From NCBI RefSeq assembly GCF_013410035.1, contig NZ_JACCBW010000002.1:1240001-1304000 (forward strand): DNA of 64,000 bases, in the 5' to 3' direction. The number at the start of each line of letters is the position of its first letter. The first letter of the stretch is position 1. The position numbers and the translations under genes are program-made. This DNA is from Nocardioides cavernae. Its GTDB lineage: Bacteria > Actinomycetota > Actinomycetes > Propionibacteriales > Nocardioidaceae. The notes under the pieces are model-generated. The model saw nothing but the letters and a program-made list of their open reading frames with translations. It searched no databases and had not been told where the DNA came from. Positions 32,286 through 39,491 of the stretch are shown piece by piece.

Positions 32286-33434
32286 TCAGTCGTCGTCGAC
32301 GACGATGACCGGCTTGATGCAGCCGTCGAGCTTGGCGGAGAAGACGTGGTAGGCGTCGGCGATCTCCTCGAGCCCGAAGCGGTGGGTGACGATGTCGTTG
32401 GGCTTCAGGAACCCGTTGCCGATGTGCTCCAGGAGCCGCGGCCACTGCCGCTTCACCGGAGCCTGGTTCATCCGCAGGGTGAGCCCCTTGTTGACGGCGT
32501 CGCCGAACTTGACGGCGCTGAAGATCGGTCCGTAGGCGCCCATCACCGAGACGGTGCCGCCCTTGCGGACACCGTCGATGGCCCAGTTGAGCGCGGTCGG
32601 CGAGCCTCCCTGGAGCTTGAGGCGCGCCGACGTCAGGTGCTGGGTCATGTTGCCGTCGGCCTCGGCGCCGACGGCGTCGATGACCCGGTCGAAGCCCAGG
32701 TGGTCGGTCAGGCGCTTCATGGCCATCACGACGTCGTCGACCTCGTCGTAGTCGAGGACCTCGGCGTGGGCGAACGTGCGGGCCATCTCGAGCCGCTCGG
32801 CGAGGTGGTCTACCACCACGACGCGACCGGCCCCCATGAACCAGGCGCTCCGGGCGGCGTACAGCCCGACGGGGCCGGCGCCGAGCACGGCGACGGTGTC
32901 GCCCTCGTGGATGTCGGCCAGCTGGGCTCCGAAGTAGCCCGTGGACAGCGCGTCGGTCATCAGCAGCGCGTCCTCCTCGTCGAGCCAGTCGGGAACGACC
33001 ATGGGCCCTACGTCGGCGAAGGGCACCCGGACGTACTCCGCCTGTCCGCCGTCGTAGCCGCCGGTGGTGTGGGAGTAGCCGTAGATGCCGCCCACGGCGG
33101 TCGCGTTCGCGTTGACGTTGTGGCAGTTGGACCACAGGCCGCGGGCGCAGAAGAAGCAGGTACCGCAGAAGATGTTGAAGGGCACCATGACGCGGTCACC
33201 GACCGCGAGGTGGCGCACGGACGGCCCGACCTCGTCGACGACGCCGACGAACTCGTGCCCGAAGGTGTGGCCGACCCGGGTGTCCGGCATCATGCCGTGG
33301 AACAGGTGCAGGTCGGAGCCGCAGATCGCAGCGCGGCGCACCCGCACGATCGCGTCGTTGGGGTGCTCGATGCGGGGCCGGGGCTTGTCCTCGACGCGGA
33401 CGCGGTAGGGGCCGCGGTAGACCATGGCGCGCAC
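32286..33434 (-). CDS. Zinc-dependent alcohol dehydrogenase (MDR, formaldehyde-dehydrogenase-like)
   Basis: A 382-aa medium-chain dehydrogenase. The catalytic zinc region has ICGSDLHLFHG and GHEFVG; the structural zinc loop has four cysteines in FCGTCFFCARGLWSNC. The nucleotide fold is VAVLGAGPVGLYAA. The length and the DALSTGYFG and GGSPTALNWAI segments fit the glutathione-independent formaldehyde dehydrogenase-like subgroup. GTG at 33434 is chosen over ATG 33425 because GGGAGG lies five bases before it and it restores the family N terminus MRAMVYRGPYRV. Substrate unknown. Confidence 0.85.
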   Translation of the reverse strand: MRAMVYRGPYRVRVEDKPRPRIEHPNDAIVRVRRAAICGSDLHLFHGMMPDTRVGHTFGHEFVGVVDEVGPSVRHLAVGDRVMVPFNIFCGTCFFCARGLWSNCHNVNANATAVGGIYGYSHTTGGYDGGQAEYVRVPFADVGPMVVPDWLDEEDALLMTDALSTGYFGAQLADIHEGDTVAVLGAGPVGLYAARSAWFMGAGRVVVVDHLAERLEMARTFAHAEVLDYDEVDDVVMAMKRLTDHLGFDRVIDAVGAEADGNMTQHLTSARLKLQGGSPTALNWAIDGVRKGGTVSVMGAYGPIFSAVKFGDAVNKGLTLRMNQAPVKRQWPRLLEHIGNGFLKPNDIVTHRFGLEEIADAYHVFSAKLDGCIKPVIVVDDD

Positions 33435-33489
33435 TGCTGCCTCCCAGGGGCGGTGGAGCGGTCGGGGCGGGGAGTCGGTGGTGCCGCTG

Positions 33490-33525
33490 TCGGTGCCGGC
33501 CCGCCCAGTGGCGGGCCGGCGCCGA
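33490..33525 (-). terminator. Strong hairpin terminator of the DUF3618/holin operon
   Basis: Bases 33490-33505 pair with 33510-33525 (16 pairs, one G-T wobble) around the loop CAGT. It begins 13 bases beyond the stop of the DUF3618 gene on the minus strand and separates that operon from the alcohol dehydrogenase. Confidence 0.8.
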
Positions 33526-33537
33526 CGTGCGGGGCGA

Positions 33538-34134
33538 TCAGGACTGCGTCTGCGAGCGGACCTCGTCCACTCCCGACTGCGCCTCCGAGCGCACCTTCTC
33601 GGCGCTGTCGGTGGCACTGTCCTTGACCTCCTGGGCCGCCTCGGACGCGGTCTGCTTGACGTCCGCGACGACGTCCTGCGCCACCGACTTCGCCTGGTCC
33701 ACGACCGGCTGGCCGTGCTCCTTGGCGGCGTCGACGACGTGACCGGCCGCGACGGCCTCCTTCTCCGAGGCCGGGATCAGCGCCGAGACGATCATCCCGG
33801 CGCCGAAGGCGACCAGGCCGGCCGCGAGCGGGGCGCCCTGGATCCGGTCCTGCGTCCCGCTGACCACGTCGTGGGCGGTGCCCTTCGCGGAGTCGACGGC
33901 GCCGGACGCGGAGTCCTTGACCGATCCGGCCCTGCCGGAGGCGGAGGAGCCTGCGCTGCTCGCGGTGCCCATCACCTTGTCACGGACGCCGAGCACGCGG
34001 CTGCGGGCCGCCTGCTTGCGCCTCTCGACGATGGCCGACGGGCTCACCCGGTCCTGCAGCGCGTCGACGTCGCTGGTCATCGACCGGCGCGTCTGCTCGA
34101 TCTCTGCCCTCAGTTCTTCTGTGCTCTGGCCCAT
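33538..34134 (-). CDS. DUF3618 domain protein
   Basis: A 198-aa protein. The N-terminal 45 residues (STEELRAEIEQTRRSMTSDVDALQDRVSP) are the DUF3618 motif. One membrane helix sits at about 100-122 (PLAAGLVAFGAGMIVSALI). Most of the rest is low-complexity Ser/Ala/Asp/Lys helix with repeated heptads, like late-embryogenesis-abundant or apolipoprotein-type sequences. It overlaps the holin-like gene by 25 bases. In actinobacteria these operons are linked with envelope stress; no function is proven. Confidence 0.85.
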   Translation of the reverse strand: MGQSTEELRAEIEQTRRSMTSDVDALQDRVSPSAIVERRKQAARSRVLGVRDKVMGTASSAGSSASGRAGSVKDSASGAVDSAKGTAHDVVSGTQDRIQGAPLAAGLVAFGAGMIVSALIPASEKEAVAAGHVVDAAKEHGQPVVDQAKSVAQDVVADVKQTASEAAQEVKDSATDSAEKVRSEAQSGVDEVRSQTQS

Positions 34135-34574
34135 GCCGCGTCCTCCTTCAGTGTCTGCTGCGTCTCCGGCAGCTCGGGGTGTGCGTTCTTCAGCTCCGTG
34201 CGTCCGCGGGCCGCGAGCACGGCGCCGACGGCTGCCCAGAGGAGCGTGACGATCAGGAACGCCAGCTCCACCGGCATCCAGTTGTCGAGCAGGTAGGCGA
34301 GGGCGAAGCTGGCCAGGATGAGCGCCAGCAGTCCGGCGACGCCGGCGCCGCCGAGCATCCCGGCACCCTTGCCCGCCTTGCCCGCCTCCTCCTTCAGCTC
34401 GGTACGGGCGAGCTCGAGCTCCTGCTTGACCAGCGTGGTCAGGTCGTTGCTCAGGTCGCCCACGATCTGACCGAGGCTGCGCTCGTCATGGGTGGTGCCT
34501 GCGGTCGTCGTGCGCGGCACGTCCACCGGGGCGGCGCCGGGAGCCAGCGGGTCCGTGCCCGCGGGGCCGGTCAC
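34110..34574 (-). CDS. Phage holin family / Holin-X-like protein
   Basis: A 154-aa protein. A conserved cytoplasmic helix (SLGQIVGDLSNDLTTLVKQELELARTEL, about 33-60) precedes two membrane helices (GGAGVAGLLALILASFALAYLL and VELAFLIVTLLWAAVGAVL), the pattern of Act_Holin-X. Despite the name, such genes are usually chromosomal and found beside DUF3618 genes, as here. GTG at 34574 overlaps the preceding stop (GTGA). Confidence 0.85.
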   Translation of the reverse strand: MTGPAGTDPLAPGAAPVDVPRTTTAGTTHDERSLGQIVGDLSNDLTTLVKQELELARTELKEEAGKAGKGAGMLGGAGVAGLLALILASFALAYLLDNWMPVELAFLIVTLLWAAVGAVLAARGRTELKNAHPELPETQQTLKEDAAWARAQKN

Positions 34575-35383
34575 GGCGCGTCCTGCGTGCGCTGGCCCGG
34601 CAGGCCGGACGAGGTGGATCCGGTCCCCGACGAGGTGGCGATCTCCGGCTCGTCGGCGAGGCTGCCGGTGCCACCCGTCCCGGTGCCGTACCCGGTGCCG
34701 CTGGAGGCGTCCAGGGTCGGGGTCGGAGCGGTGTAGGGGGGCTCGTCTGCGAGCGCGGCCGCGCCGCCGGCGGTGCCCGTCGGACCGGTGCCGACGCCGG
34801 TGCCGGAGTACGGGGTGCCTGCGACGCTGGCGCCCGGCGTGCCGTCGGTCTCGGCGAGCGAGGCCGCTGCCGCGCCGTCCGCGGTCGCCCGGAACATGCG
34901 TCCGGCCACCACGCCCGCAGCGAGCGCGCCCAGCAGGAACGTGCCCGGACGGCGACGTGCGAAGTCGCGGGCGTCGTCGAGGAGCTGGGACGGCTCGCGA
35001 CCCTCGAGGTGCGTGCCGAGGGCGCGGACCCGGTCCGAGACCTCGCGGGCGAGGTCGGTGGCCATGCCCTGGGCGGGGCCCTGGCCCTCGGCCATCTGCT
35101 GGAGGTCGTCGCCGAGGGTCCGCAAGGTCTCGGACAGGCGGTCACGGCCGGTCGTGGCCTGGTCGCTGAGCTGGGTCGTCACCTGCTGGCGAGCGTCGTT
35201 GACGACGTTGCGGGCCTGCGCGGCGGCCGTCCCGGCGACGTCCTTGGCCTCGCTGGCGGCCGTGCCGCCGACGTGCTTGCCCTGGTCGGCCGCCGTCGAA
35301 GCAGTGGCCTTCGCGGTGTCGGTGGCACCGCCGCCGGAGTCGGCTCCGGTGGTGCTGCCCGGTTCGTTGCTGAACGTGGTCAT
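34571..35383 (-). CDS. Single-helix membrane protein with low-complexity tails
   Basis: A 270-aa protein. Residues 1-75 are Ala/Thr/Gly-rich, followed by an amphipathic helical segment (RDRLSETLRTLGDDLQQM) and a short hydrophobic stretch (TFLLGALAAGVVAGRMF, about 150-166). A Gly/Thr/Pro-rich tail repeating ADEPP/ADEPE motifs closes it. It resembles the larger partner in DUF3618-holin operons. Start and stop overlap both neighbours by four bases, so the operon of four genes is tightly coupled. No enzymatic motif is seen. Confidence 0.75.
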   Translation of the reverse strand: MTTFSNEPGSTTGADSGGGATDTAKATASTAADQGKHVGGTAASEAKDVAGTAAAQARNVVNDARQQVTTQLSDQATTGRDRLSETLRTLGDDLQQMAEGQGPAQGMATDLAREVSDRVRALGTHLEGREPSQLLDDARDFARRRPGTFLLGALAAGVVAGRMFRATADGAAAASLAETDGTPGASVAGTPYSGTGVGTGPTGTAGGAAALADEPPYTAPTPTLDASSGTGYGTGTGGTGSLADEPEIATSSGTGSTSSGLPGQRTQDAP

Positions 35384-35547
35384 GCGTCCTCCTCGGGATC
35401 GGTGGGAACGGTGGTGCCGGCGCCCGGGTCGGGATCCGGGTCGCCGGCGGGCTCGGAGCCTGGCTCGAGCTGGTCGGTGTCGGGCTCGAGGCCGTCCGGG
35501 GTGGGCGGCTCCGAGTCCTGGTCGTGGGTCGTTCCTTGCTCGGTCAT
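35380..35547 (-). CDS. Small acidic protein heading the DUF3618/holin operon
   Basis: A 55-aa, strongly acidic, Pro/Glu/Asp-rich protein (PTPDGLEPDTDQLEPG). The ATG at 35547 and the ATGA overlap with the next gene support a real translated frame. It is probably disordered and has no recognised family. Its gene is the first of the operon and diverges from the desaturase gene 95 bases away. Confidence 0.55.
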   Translation of the reverse strand: MTEQGTTHDQDSEPPTPDGLEPDTDQLEPGSEPAGDPDPDPGAGTTVPTDPEEDA

Positions 35548-35642
35548 GGCCGCTCGGTACCCCGCGTCCGGCGTCCCACTCCCACCCGTTCCGACGGGAT
35601 CTTCCGGCGCATGAAGCCCTCGGGCACGGGGCACCGAGGACG

Positions 35643-36755
35643 ATGGCGACCTTCCTCCAGCACGTGCCCGAGCGCGCCCGCAGGCGGACGTACGCCGACC
35701 TCACCGACGACGAGTTCGAGCAGATCGGGCGCGACCTGGACACCCTCAGGGAGGAGGTCCTGGCCAGTCGAGGAGCCCGCGACGCGGCGTACGTCCGACG
35801 TCTCATCGCCGTCCAGCGCTGCCTCGAGGTCGGCGGGCGGGCGGTGCTCCTCGGCAGCCGCCACCGCTCCGCGTGGTGGCTCGGCACCACCGCACTGACC
35901 CTCTCCAAGGTGCTGGACAACATGGAGATCGGTCACAACGTCCTGCACGGGCAGTGGGACTGGATGCGCGACCCGCGCATCCACTCCTCGACGTGGGACT
36001 GGGACCACGCGTCGGCACCCGAGCAGTGGCGCCGGGCGCACAACGACCGCCACCACGTGAACACCAACGTGATCGGCAAGGACAACGACCTCGGCTACGG
36101 GATCCTGCGCGTCGACGAGGCGCAGGAGTGGCGCCCGCGCCACCTCGCGCAGCCGCTGTGGAACCTCGTCAACGCCTGCCTGTTCGAGTACGGCATCGCG
36201 ATGTACGACCTCGACCTCGGTGACACGATCCGCAACGGCCGCGGCCTCTCGCCCGAGCTGCGCGCGGAGCTGCGGACCACAGGTCGGCGCGCCGGCCGCA
36301 ACGCCTTGCGCGACTACGTGCTGCACCCGCTCCTCTCGGCGCCCACGAGGTCGGCGCGGACGACGCTGACGGCCAACCTCGTGGCCAACCTGGCCCGCAA
36401 CCTGTGGAGCCACTCGGTGATCATGTGCGGCCACTTCCCGGAGGGCGTGGAGACCTTCGAGGTGGCAGAGCTCGACGAGCACGAGACCCGCGGGCGGTGG
36501 TACGTCCGCCAGATGCTCGGCTCCGCCGACATCTCCGGCCCGTGGCTGCTGCACGTCCTCTGCGGCAACCTCTCCCACCAGGTCGAGCACCACCTGTTCC
36601 CCGACCTGCCCTCCAACCGCTACCGGGAGGTCGCGGGACCGGTCCGGGCGCTCTTCGAGCGGCACGGGCTGGCCTACCAGAGCGCGCCGCTGCTGCGGCA
36701 GGTGGCGAGCGCCTGGCACAAGGTGGTCCGGCTCTCGGTGCCTCCCCGCCGCTGA
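35643..36755 (+). CDS. Fatty acid desaturase family protein
   Basis: A 370-aa membrane-bound di-iron desaturase. The three histidine boxes are present: EIGHNVLHGQWD (about 97-108), RAHNDRHHVNTN (about 134-145) and SHQVEHHLFPD (about 315-325). Hydrophobic segments lie between boxes 2 and 3 and before box 1. The SNRY following box 3 is usual. It probably introduces a double bond into membrane acyl chains using ferredoxin; no ferredoxin gene is adjacent. The divergent operon next to it is envelope-related, which fits. Confidence 0.85.
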   Translation: MATFLQHVPERARRRTYADLTDDEFEQIGRDLDTLREEVLASRGARDAAYVRRLIAVQRCLEVGGRAVLLGSRHRSAWWLGTTALTLSKVLDNMEIGHNVLHGQWDWMRDPRIHSSTWDWDHASAPEQWRRAHNDRHHVNTNVIGKDNDLGYGILRVDEAQEWRPRHLAQPLWNLVNACLFEYGIAMYDLDLGDTIRNGRGLSPELRAELRTTGRRAGRNALRDYVLHPLLSAPTRSARTTLTANLVANLARNLWSHSVIMCGHFPEGVETFEVAELDEHETRGRWYVRQMLGSADISGPWLLHVLCGNLSHQVEHHLFPDLPSNRYREVAGPVRALFERHGLAYQSAPLLRQVASAWHKVVRLSVPPRR

Positions 36756-36818
36756 CCCGTGCGCTGACCCGTGCCGCCCCGGCGCATGCCGCGGCCTGCG
36801 CCGGGGCACCTGAGCGCC

Positions 36819-37922
36819 ATGACGAGCCAGGTCCCCGCGCACGTGCCGGGCGGTGACTTCTGCGTCGGCGTCGAGGAGGAGCTCATGCTCGTCGACGACC
36901 GCGACGAGCTCATGGGCGCCGCGGCGGCCGCGCTGGTGGAAGGGGCCTCGGGGGCGGTCGAGGACGGCGGCGTCGTGACCGGCGAGATCTACGTCGACCA
37001 GGTGGAACTCAACACGCCCGTCTGCGCCGACGCGGAGGAGGTCCGCCGCTCCCTGCGCGCCCTGCGGGGTGTCGTCGCCGGCCACGGCGGGCGGGTGCTG
37101 GCCGCCGGCGTGCACCCCACGGCGTCCGTCGGGGTCGCCGGCATCGCCGCGTCGCCGCGCTACGACCGCATCATCGACGAGTACGCCGGCCTGCTGCGCA
37201 CGCCCACCGCCGCCCTCCAGGTGCACGTCGGGGTGCCGGACGAGCAGACCGCGATGCTGGCCTACCGCGGCCTGCGCAACCGCCTGCCCCTGCTGCGTGC
37301 GCTGGCGGCCGGCTCGCCGTACTGGCACGGCCTGGACTCGGGCCAGGCCACGGCGCGGGCGGCCATCATCCGCTCCTACCCCCGCACGACGATGCCGCCT
37401 CTGCTGCGGTCCTGGGACGACTACGTCGAGCGCACCGAGGCGCTGATGGTGGCGGCCGAGGCCTCCGACCACACCTACGTCTGGTGGGAGATGCGGCCGC
37501 GACCGCTGCTCGGGACGCTGGAGGTCCGGGTGATGGACGCCGTCCCGTCGCTGGCGAGCGTCGCGGCGCTGACGTCGCTGGTGCAGGGGGTCGCGCGCCG
37601 GGCGGCGGAGGCACCGGACGAGGCCGACCTCAGCGACGACGTGCTGGCGGTCAACGACCACCGCGCGGCCCGCTACGGGCTGGACACCCGGGTGGTGGAC
37701 GTCGACGGGTCGCTGCGACCGATGCGCGAGGTGGTGGCCCGGGTGGTCGCCGAGGCGCGGGAGGTGCTGCGCGGCGACGGGACGCCCGCCCCGCTGGAGC
37801 CGCTGGACCGCGCGCTCGCGGGCGAGACCGAGCCCAACCGCCAGCGTCGGGTCGTGGCCGCCGGCGGGATGCCGGCGCTCCTCGCCGACCTGGTGGCCCG
37901 CACGACCGACCTGGAGGGTTGA
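36819..37922 (+). CDS. YbdK-family carboxylate-amine ligase (GCS2, glutamate-cysteine ligase-like)
   Basis: A 367-aa GCS2-fold ATP-dependent ligase. FCVGVEEELMLVD near the N terminus carries the metal-binding acidic residues. VHVGVPDEQTAM, SPYWHGLDSGQATAR, WWEMRPRPLLGTLEVRVMDA and the late RYGLDTRVVD follow the family order. YbdK has weak glutamate-cysteine ligase activity, so the true substrate is open. ATG 36819 is chosen because the upstream sequence is not conserved. An amidohydrolase gene starts four bases later and may act on the same amide. Confidence 0.85.
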   Translation: MTSQVPAHVPGGDFCVGVEEELMLVDDRDELMGAAAAALVEGASGAVEDGGVVTGEIYVDQVELNTPVCADAEEVRRSLRALRGVVAGHGGRVLAAGVHPTASVGVAGIAASPRYDRIIDEYAGLLRTPTAALQVHVGVPDEQTAMLAYRGLRNRLPLLRALAAGSPYWHGLDSGQATARAAIIRSYPRTTMPPLLRSWDDYVERTEALMVAAEASDHTYVWWEMRPRPLLGTLEVRVMDAVPSLASVAALTSLVQGVARRAAEAPDEADLSDDVLAVNDHRAARYGLDTRVVDVDGSLRPMREVVARVVAEAREVLRGDGTPAPLEPLDRALAGETEPNRQRRVVAAGGMPALLADLVARTTDLEG

Positions 37923-37926
37923 TCCC

Positions 37927-39033
37927 GTGTACGCCGACCACCTGTTGCAGCCCTGGTACGACCGGCTCCTGGAGGAGCTGCCGGAGGGGCCGGTCCTCGA
38001 CGTGCACACCCACCTCGGGGACCGCGACTCGGTCTCGGCCACCGTGGAGGAGCTGCTCGGCGCCGTCGGGTCCGCGCGGGCCCGGGCCCTCGTGTTCCCG
38101 CTGTCGGAGCCGGACGACGGCTACCGCGCCGCCAACCGGGCCTGTCTCGACGTGGCGCAACGCAGCGACGGCGTCCTGACGGCGCTCGTCCGGGTCGTGC
38201 CGGACGAGGTCGACGCCGTCGAGGGACTGCTGGACGCCGGGGCGCGGGGTCTCAAGGTCCACCTCTCCAGCGACGACCTCCGCATCGACGACCCGAGGCT
38301 GGAGCCGGCGCTCGCGCTGGCGCACGAGCGCCGGCACCCCGTCGTTGTGCACGCCGGCCCCGAGGTGCCCTCGACCGGGCGCGCGGTGCTGGAGGTGTGC
38401 GAGCGGTGGCCCGGCCTGCGCCTGGTCCTGGCGCACTGCGGGCTGTCCGACCTGGGTCGGCTGCACCGCCACGTCACGGACGTCGACAACCTGTTCCTCG
38501 ACACGTCCTGGTGGACCCCGGCCCACCTCATGGCGCTGTTCCGGCTCGTCCCGCCGGGACGGGTGCTCGCGGCGAGCGACCTGCCGTACAGCACGCCCGT
38601 CTCGGCCCTGATGGCCACCGCGCGCTGCGCCTGGCAGGCCGGGCTCGAGCCGGCGCAGGTCGCCTCGGTCCTCGGCGGACAGGCGTCGCGGATCGTCGCG
38701 GGGGAGGAACCACTCGAGCTGGGCCCGCCGCCCGCCGAGGAGGCCCGCGAGGTGTGGCCGTTCCTCGAGGCCGCCTCGACGAACCTCCTCGCCGCGCTCG
38801 AGGCGATGCAGCGCGGGCTGGACCCGGAGGTGCCGCTCGTCGTCGCCCGCCACGCGTGCGACGTCCCGGGGGACGACCCCGACGCGCCGGTGCTGGCGTC
38901 GGTGCTCCGGCTGCTCGACCTCTACGAGGAGCACCACGAGCACCTGCCCCGGCGCAACACCTTCACCCCGGGCTGGGACCTGGTCGCGGCTGCCGCAGTC
39001 GTCGCGCGTACGCCCGCTGCGCCCCTGCCGTGA
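37927..39033 (+). CDS. Amidohydrolase-2 family metal-dependent hydrolase
   Basis: A 368-aa TIM-barrel hydrolase. The metal motif VLDVHTHLGD is near residue 25. Lys in GLKVHLSS, His in VVVHAGPE, His in LVLAHCGLSDL and Asp in LAASDLPYST follow at the expected spacing. The GTG start is four bases after the ligase stop. The C-terminal 100 residues (AREVWPFLEAASTNLLAALEAM) are a helical extension. Pairing with the YbdK-like ligase suggests linked chemistry, inferred only. Confidence 0.82.
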   Translation: MYADHLLQPWYDRLLEELPEGPVLDVHTHLGDRDSVSATVEELLGAVGSARARALVFPLSEPDDGYRAANRACLDVAQRSDGVLTALVRVVPDEVDAVEGLLDAGARGLKVHLSSDDLRIDDPRLEPALALAHERRHPVVVHAGPEVPSTGRAVLEVCERWPGLRLVLAHCGLSDLGRLHRHVTDVDNLFLDTSWWTPAHLMALFRLVPPGRVLAASDLPYSTPVSALMATARCAWQAGLEPAQVASVLGGQASRIVAGEEPLELGPPPAEEAREVWPFLEAASTNLLAALEAMQRGLDPEVPLVVARHACDVPGDDPDAPVLASVLRLLDLYEEHHEHLPRRNTFTPGWDLVAAAAVVARTPAAPLP

Positions 39034-39113
39034 GCCGCATGCGCGATGCCCCCGCGGGGTACTCCACCAGCACGTCGAGCAGCGACGCACCACCTGCAGC
39101 CGGAGGCGCCTCC

Positions 39114-39338
39114 ATGACCACGATGCCACCCCAGACCCCCGGTCGGTCCGCGGGCACCGAGGACCACTGCCTGGTCCACCAGTTCATCCGCACCCACGGG
39201 CGGCGGCCGACGGACGCCGAGCTCGAGGACATGGGTGCGTCGACGGCCGGATCGACCCCCGGTCGTCACCTCGCCGCGCCGTCCGGACTGGCGTGGCTGC
39301 TGCGCCGCGAGGTCGCCCGGCTGGTCCACCGTCTCTGA
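39114..39338 (+). CDS. Small hypothetical protein
   Basis: A 74-aa soluble frame with GGAGG shortly before its ATG. The motif HQFIRTHGRRPTDAELEDM looks like a short helical segment, and the C terminus is basic (LLRREVARLVHRL). It resembles small sigma-factor-associated or regulatory fragments only superficially; no family recognised. It starts 80 bases after the amidohydrolase. Confidence 0.5.
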   Translation: MTTMPPQTPGRSAGTEDHCLVHQFIRTHGRRPTDAELEDMGASTAGSTPGRHLAAPSGLAWLLRREVARLVHRL

Positions 39339-39347
39339 CGCCGACGC

Positions 39348-39491
39348 CTACGCGCTCCCTGACTCCCTGAGCAGCCACCACGCAGAGAGCCAGGCGGCGG
39401 CACCGGCGACCAGCTCGACGTGCAGCTCGACGATCGCCAGCGTGATCATGGTGGTCACCGCGACGCCGCTGAAGCCGTCGAGGGCGATCAC
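39348..39491 (-). CDS. Small single-helix membrane protein (47 aa)
   Basis: GTG at 39491 overlaps the stop of the flavoprotein-TTC38 gene as GTGA, the coupling style used throughout this window. The 47-aa product is almost entirely one hydrophobic helix (ITLAIVELHVELVAGAAAWLSAWWLL) with a short polar tail. No similar family is known to me. Translation is supported only by the overlap. Confidence 0.45.
   Translation of the reverse strand: MIALDGFSGVAVTTMITLAIVELHVELVAGAAAWLSAWWLLRESGSA

Noticed and set aside
33538..34574. Prophage remnant, because of the holin-like gene
   Set aside because: Holin-X with DUF3618 proteins is a common chromosomal actinobacterial operon, and no other phage gene is nearby.
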